From contig JAHCHX010000003.1 in assembly GCA_026129545.1 (NCBI GenBank), positions 372,001 through 436,000 on the forward strand: a stretch of DNA of 64,000 bases, in the 5' to 3' direction. Each line of letters opens with the position of its first letter. Within the stretch, counting starts at the first letter, position 1. This document shows, piece after piece, positions 60,219 to 64,000 of this stretch. The DNA is from Saprospiraceae bacterium. GTDB lineage: Bacteria; Bacteroidota; Bacteroidia; Chitinophagales; Saprospiraceae. The notes beneath the pieces were generated by a model. That model was not told the DNA's origin. It did not search any database and was given only the letters and a program-made list of their open reading frames with translations. The position numbers and the translations under genes are program-made.

Positions 60219-61955
60219 TCAATTTCTGCCTCCTTTGCCACCTCCCGACGGAGTAGGGGTGGTGGTAGCCGGAGCCGAACCCGGCATGATGGTCTCTTTG
60301 CCAAAGGCCTCTCTCATCTGGCGAATGCTTTCCAGCGTGGCGGCATCAGTCTCTACTTTTTCCCATTTGTCGGCAGTAGGGAAAAATTTGTCGCTTTCGT
60401 TGTTCACGAAGTAGCAATAAGCGAGGTACTGGTAGGCTGTGGCAAGGTCCTTCTTGTTTTTCTCCACGTCGGCGCTGGCGATTTCGACGTAAGGCTCCAA
60501 ATACTTGCGAGCGTGGCCGTATTTCAATGCGATGGTCGGATCTGCCTCTATGTCTTCCAGCGACGGGTCTTTGTATTTGGCGGCCTTATGCGCCCACCAC
60601 CAGCCGATGCCAGCCTGAGGCATGAGTTCCGTCACTTTGCTAAAGACGAGCTCGGCTTTGTCAAAGTTGAGCGAGTCGTCTTTGCAGAAATAGTGCGAAA
60701 GGCCCATGAAATATATGTCTTGTGCCTCGTTGGCCTCTGGGGCCGGGATGGAGTCATAGTAGCGATGGAAGGATTCGGCGGCCTCGCAGTTCATGCGACG
60801 CGCATATTGCAGTTTTGCGATTTCTTTCCACAGCGGCCATGTGGTGCTGTCCATTTCTATGGATTTTGCCAAGTTGGCGACGGCGGCGGTCGTGTCGCCA
60901 TTTGTTTTCAGCTGCAAGCGCCCGAGATAGAGGTAGTCGCTGGCGATGATTTTGTCTGGGGGTGCGGTTTTGAAATAGTCGTTTAGAAGGTTCAAGCCAC
61001 GCTGGTATTCGCCGTTGTCGTAGTCGCAGTAGGCTTTGAGGCGGCGCAGATAGTTTTTCGTGGGGTCTTTGGCGAGTATTTTATCCACGAGCTCGCTGCA
61101 AGCTTTGCAGTCTTTGGTGATGTAGAGCGCATTGGCCAACAGCATTTCATCTTCTATATTGACCTCAGAGCCTTTCGACACCAAATCTTTGAGGGCTTGG
61201 GCGGCTTTTTCCCATTGGCGACCGAAGTAAAAATGCTCGGCTTTGGCTCGCAAAGCGGGTGTGTAGTTGGGAGCCACACCCAATGTTTTGTCAATGTATG
61301 ATTCAAATTTGGCGGGTAGTTTGGCGGCCTTGTACACTTTGGCCAACATGAGCTTGGGCAGGGGGTTTTTGGGTTCGAGTTGCTCGGCCAGCTCGTATTG
61401 CTGAGCGGCCATACCGCCGTTGCCCTGCTCCTTGTAGGCGTAGCCAAGCGCCATGAGTGTCGGGATGTCTTTGGAATTGACATTGAGCGCGGCGGTCAGC
61501 AGCTCGACGGCCCGCGTGAGGTCGGGGCGATTGCTGCCTTGCGGGATGAAGTAGGTGTAGGATTCGCCGATTTGACGATGTGCGTTGATGTCTTTTTTGG
61601 CCTTCGAGGCGGCGCGTTTGAACTGCTCGCTGGCCTCTGCGGACTTGCCTTCGAGTAGCAACACTTTGGCGTTGGCCACAAAGGCGAGCGGAGCGTCGGA
61701 CTTGGCATTGAAGGCTGCTTTGGCGTTTTCCAATGCTTGCGCTTTGTCGCCCTTGGCGAGGTAGGCGCTGGAAAGCGTGAGCAGGGCATCTTGGTCGGCG
61801 GGGTCAGCCTTTGAGAGGGCTGTATAGATGCTGATTGCTTTGTCCCATTCTTCCATTTGCATGGCTGCGAGGCCGTCGGCGCGCGTTTGCGCGGAGGCAG
61901 AGGCAGCATACGCGATAGCGGATAACAGGAGCGCTTTTCTCAAGAGATTTGTCAT
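60219..61955 (-). CDS. Exported tetratricopeptide-repeat protein
   Basis: A 578-residue protein: signal peptide (MTNLLRKALLLSAIAYAASASA-Q), then about ten or more TPR-like helical pairs (for example EWDKAISIYTALSKADPADQDALLTLSSAYLAKGDKAQALENAKAAF), and a C-terminal Gly-rich tail (TTTPTPSGGGKGGRN). TPR proteins are protein-interaction scaffolds in the periplasm or outer membrane. It lies 180 bases after a phosphate-binding-like lipoprotein gene in the same direction; TPR plus PstS-like genes often follow TonB/ExbBD genes in Bacteroidota. The start at 61955 begins the signal peptide. Confidence 0.85.
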   Translation of the reverse strand: MTNLLRKALLLSAIAYAASASAQTRADGLAAMQMEEWDKAISIYTALSKADPADQDALLTLSSAYLAKGDKAQALENAKAAFNAKSDAPLAFVANAKVLLLEGKSAEASEQFKRAASKAKKDINAHRQIGESYTYFIPQGSNRPDLTRAVELLTAALNVNSKDIPTLMALGYAYKEQGNGGMAAQQYELAEQLEPKNPLPKLMLAKVYKAAKLPAKFESYIDKTLGVAPNYTPALRAKAEHFYFGRQWEKAAQALKDLVSKGSEVNIEDEMLLANALYITKDCKACSELVDKILAKDPTKNYLRRLKAYCDYDNGEYQRGLNLLNDYFKTAPPDKIIASDYLYLGRLQLKTNGDTTAAVANLAKSIEMDSTTWPLWKEIAKLQYARRMNCEAAESFHRYYDSIPAPEANEAQDIYFMGLSHYFCKDDSLNFDKAELVFSKVTELMPQAGIGWWWAHKAAKYKDPSLEDIEADPTIALKYGHARKYLEPYVEIASADVEKNKKDLATAYQYLAYCYFVNNESDKFFPTADKWEKVETDAATLESIRQMREAFGKETIMPGSAPATTTPTPSGGGKGGRN

Positions 61956-62136
61956 TGTTCGGAAAAAGTTTTTGTTTTTGAATACCGCGTGAACGTTTTT
62001 CATCGAGCGGCGAAGTTCCGCTTTTCGGACGCTTTTTTTCAAAAAATTCCACACGATTTGGGGCAAAACGCCCATTTCTTATCAGTAGATTAACATTCAA
62101 CGGGTCTTTTTTGATGTGCTTGCCCTCGAAAAAAGC

Positions 62137-63063
62137 TCAGCGCGTGGCCTTGATGAGCCGCGTGACGGCATTGACGGGCAACAATCCGTCTTTGAGCACG
62201 ATGCGTTGCCCGTCGGCTGCCAGATAGGATGCGAAGCCAAGCCCCAAGCCGTTGCGGGCTTGCGCATTGACGACATACACGGTGCGTTTGTAGGGATAGG
62301 TGCCTTCTGCCAAATAGGCTTGATAGGGGCCGTAGCCCTCTTTGCCGGGCGCTTCGGCGATGTCGGCGAGTTTTATTGTTTTTAGGAAATTTTGCCTGCC
62401 TTCGTCGTCGGTGTCTGAAATCCAGTTGGCGCTGATGATGCCAAGCGCATTGGGGTGTTTGCTCACATAATCAATCACTTCCACGTTGTTTTTCAGTGCG
62501 GATGCTTTTGGGGAAATGGCTTGACCCATGAGAACCGAATCCTTCACATAACGCAAAGTGCCCGACAGGGGGTGGTCGAAAACGAGTTGAATGTCGGAGA
62601 GCAGCGACTTGGGGTTGAGCTCGGTCCATCGGGTGACGGCGCCCGTCAGGATTTGCCCCATTTGCTCTTTGGTGAACACGGTGTCTTTGTTGCTTGGATG
62701 GAGGATGAAGGCTATCGCGTCATAGGCGATAGGAGTCACTTTGGGGGTGAATCCGCGTGCTTGGAAATACTTGTTTTCTTCTTCCGTCAGTTGCCGGGTG
62801 ATGACGATGACTTTCACCGAATCGTTGAGCAGTGCCGACACGGCCTCGCCTTCCGAGGCGAAGATGGGATGGATTTTGGCGTTGCGATAGATGGAATGAA
62901 ACACTTGGAGCGAGGTTTCGATGATGGGGCGATAGCCATCGTCGGCGATGATGGTGATTTCGCCCGTCGTGGGCGTGTCGAGTGCTTTGCCCTGTTTGTC
63001 TTTGTTGTCGCCGCAAGCAGCCAACAGCAAAGCGAACAGGAGCATTAAGAGGGGATTTTTCAT
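62137..63063 (-). CDS. PstS-like substrate-binding lipoprotein
   Basis: A 308-residue lipoprotein (signal peptide with lipobox LLAAC) of the phosphate-binding type II periplasmic fold: EITIIADDGYRPIIETSLQVF, GEAVSALLNDSVKVIVITRQLT, TPIAYDAIAFILHPSN and a C-terminal GYGPYQAYLAEGTYPYKRTVYVVN. It resembles PstS-family proteins; phosphate binding is not certain since no Pst permease is adjacent. Confidence 0.85.
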   Translation of the reverse strand: MKNPLLMLLFALLLAACGDNKDKQGKALDTPTTGEITIIADDGYRPIIETSLQVFHSIYRNAKIHPIFASEGEAVSALLNDSVKVIVITRQLTEEENKYFQARGFTPKVTPIAYDAIAFILHPSNKDTVFTKEQMGQILTGAVTRWTELNPKSLLSDIQLVFDHPLSGTLRYVKDSVLMGQAISPKASALKNNVEVIDYVSKHPNALGIISANWISDTDDEGRQNFLKTIKLADIAEAPGKEGYGPYQAYLAEGTYPYKRTVYVVNAQARNGLGLGFASYLAADGQRIVLKDGLLPVNAVTRLIKATR

Positions 63064-63074
63064 TTTTTCTTTTT

Positions 63075-63296
63075 TTAAAAATACTCGGAATAGACCCGCC
63101 AGCCGCGAAACACGCCGTAGATGAGCACTACCACGGCGAAGATGTTCCGAAACTCGTTCGGTATGTCGGCCATGAAGTTTTTGTCAATGAGGATATAGGC
63201 ACCAAAACAAACAAAGAAAAAGGACATGGCAGCCCCCATGATGATGAGTGGTGTGCGTAGTTTGGGGCGTTTGCGGATGCGTTCGTCGGTTGACAT
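63075..63296 (-). CDS. Small two-helix membrane protein
   Basis: A 73-residue protein with a basic N-terminus (RIRKRPKLR) and two membrane segments (about 17-37 and 50-63). I do not recognise it. It ends 11 bases before the PstS-like gene and is likely in the same operon. Confidence 0.75.
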   Translation of the reverse strand: MSTDERIRKRPKLRTPLIIMGAAMSFFFVCFGAYILIDKNFMADIPNEFRNIFAVVVLIYGVFRGWRVYSEYF

Positions 63297-63718
63297 AGTT
63301 AGAAAGTGGAGGGTTGGCGGACCGAGAGACTAGCGGACGGGTCCATTATTCAGATGCTAAATTCCGAAGAAATGGTGGAACGCAAGACGATTATTTTGAA
63401 ATCCATCTTGATTCGACAAGATTTTTTTGACAACCACGATTGTTGCCTTTTGCTTCAGATGGGTTGCGGCTCCGACCTTGCCACAAATTTGACGACGTGA
63501 AACATAAAAAAAAGCCGCGCATGAAGCCTTCGTTTTCAATAGAAAACATCCTGCCCAAGAGCGACTTATGGAAGTTTGATATGGTTGGTGTGCGATTAAG
63601 CCAGCCGTAATTTCGCCACCAAAGGTAAACACCAGCAGGAAATGTCGCTCAAAAAAATTAACCTTTTTTTTACACGGGGCTTTCCTGCTTCGCTCGGCAA
63701 GGGTTTTCCCGACGGTGG
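63297..63718. other. 422-bp intergenic stretch without a convincing gene
   Basis: No convincing coding frame is seen. A TACCTTTG -7 box on the minus strand (63627-63620) could drive the downstream minus-strand operon with a long leader. A T-rich run (63661-63672) is the only other notable feature. Confidence 0.6.
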
Positions 63719-64000
63719 CTAAAACCCGACATCGAAGTTGTTTTTTCGATAGGGGATTTTCAAAAAGTCGAACGTGCCGGGTTTGGCGTTGATAGTGAAT
63801 AGGTAGGTGCCGCGCACGGGTTGCCAGCTCAGGTTGAGTTGCCAGCAGTGCAGGTCGCGGGCAAAGCCGAGGTCAGGATAGACCAATTGTTTGCTCTGGA
63901 AGTCGTAAGAGATATTGCCGATCATGATGGACCACTTCGAGGATAGGGGGATACTGCCGGAGAAGCTGAGGTTGTGCCGCCCGATGACGAAGGTGTCGCG
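63719..64000 (-). CDS. LptD-like outer-membrane protein, C-terminal part (5' end outside window)
   Basis: Ninety-three residues are visible, with the frame open to the window end. The stretch RHNLSFSGSIPLSSKWSIM, CWQLNLSWQPVRGTYLFTINAKPGTFDFLKIPYRKN resembles the last beta-strands of Bacteroidota LptD-like lipopolysaccharide-assembly proteins, where the PGTxxFLKIP segment closes the barrel. The protein would insert LPS into the outer membrane. The assignment rests on this C-terminal piece only. Confidence 0.7.
   Translation of the reverse strand, partial: RDTFVIGRHNLSFSGSIPLSSKWSIMIGNISYDFQSKQLVYPDLGFARDLHCWQLNLSWQPVRGTYLFTINAKPGTFDFLKIPYRKNNFDVGF

Noticed and set aside
63357..63632. A 91-residue minus-strand gene
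   Set aside because: No recognisable features, no convincing start context, composition unlike neighbouring genes.

Overview
The window looks like a chromosomal piece of a Bacteroidota genome, most likely the Saprospiraceae/Lewinella side of the phylum (an inference from gene content). Signs are proteins with type IX secretion (T9SS) C-terminal sorting domains, TonB-dependent outer-membrane proteins, MgtE, an LptD-like protein, and promoters of the Bacteroidota type (TTTG near -33, TAnnTTTG near -7). Base composition is about 50-55% GC.

Region 1 (1-13 kb): a P-type ATPase fragment, then a co-oriented metal locus: response regulator, histidine kinase, TolC-type channel, lipoprotein adaptor, MgtC-like protein, MgtE Mg2+ transporter, DUF190 PII-like protein and a heavy-metal RND pump. 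Mg2+ genes sit between the adaptor and the pump of the efflux system. A DUF4143 ATPase faces it. Region 2 (13-26 kb): a TonB-type outer-membrane receptor, a 2232-residue cell-surface protein with ten DUF4397-type repeats, and a second surface protein with ten Cys-rich repeats, both with T9SS tails. Region 3 (26-27.4 kb): diacylglycerol kinase, a small membrane protein and two tRNA-Ser genes.

Region 4 (27.4-58 kb) is an accessory-like region of mostly single-gene units: GH63-type glucosidase, debranching enzyme, DinB-like protein, two YHS proteins, aquaporin, two SDRs, DUF1622, GMC oxidoreductase, VOC protein, Crp/Fnr regulator, toxin-antitoxin genes, two copies of an HNH endonuclease cassette, RhuM, Uma2 and T9SS proteins. 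It is littered with palindromic and low-complexity elements, several inserted in frame inside genes. Six genes here share one promoter design: a 16-bp palindrome (TGTTAC-N4-GTAACA type) whose start lies exactly 40 bp before a (T/C)TTTG -7 box, with a C-rich spacer. This is the geometry of a class II activator site, and a Crp/Fnr-family gene lies in the same region. I consider this probable stress/redox regulon the main discovery candidate.

Other strong signals are: two 120-bp near-identical inverted MITE-like elements around the DUF1622 gene; a 2.8-kb insert bounded by two 230-bp copies of the aquaporin 3' end; two paralogous lipoprotein/T9SS gene pairs in which both T9SS genes are broken near the N-terminus, one behind a promoter with a C10 tract in its spacer; and a C11 tract inside an XRE regulator.

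Region 5 (58-64 kb) is ordinary: coaD, TM2 and DUF2752 proteins, an outer-membrane protein, a TPR protein, a PstS-like lipoprotein and the C-terminus of an LptD-like protein. All family names come from reading the translated sequence; no database search was run.
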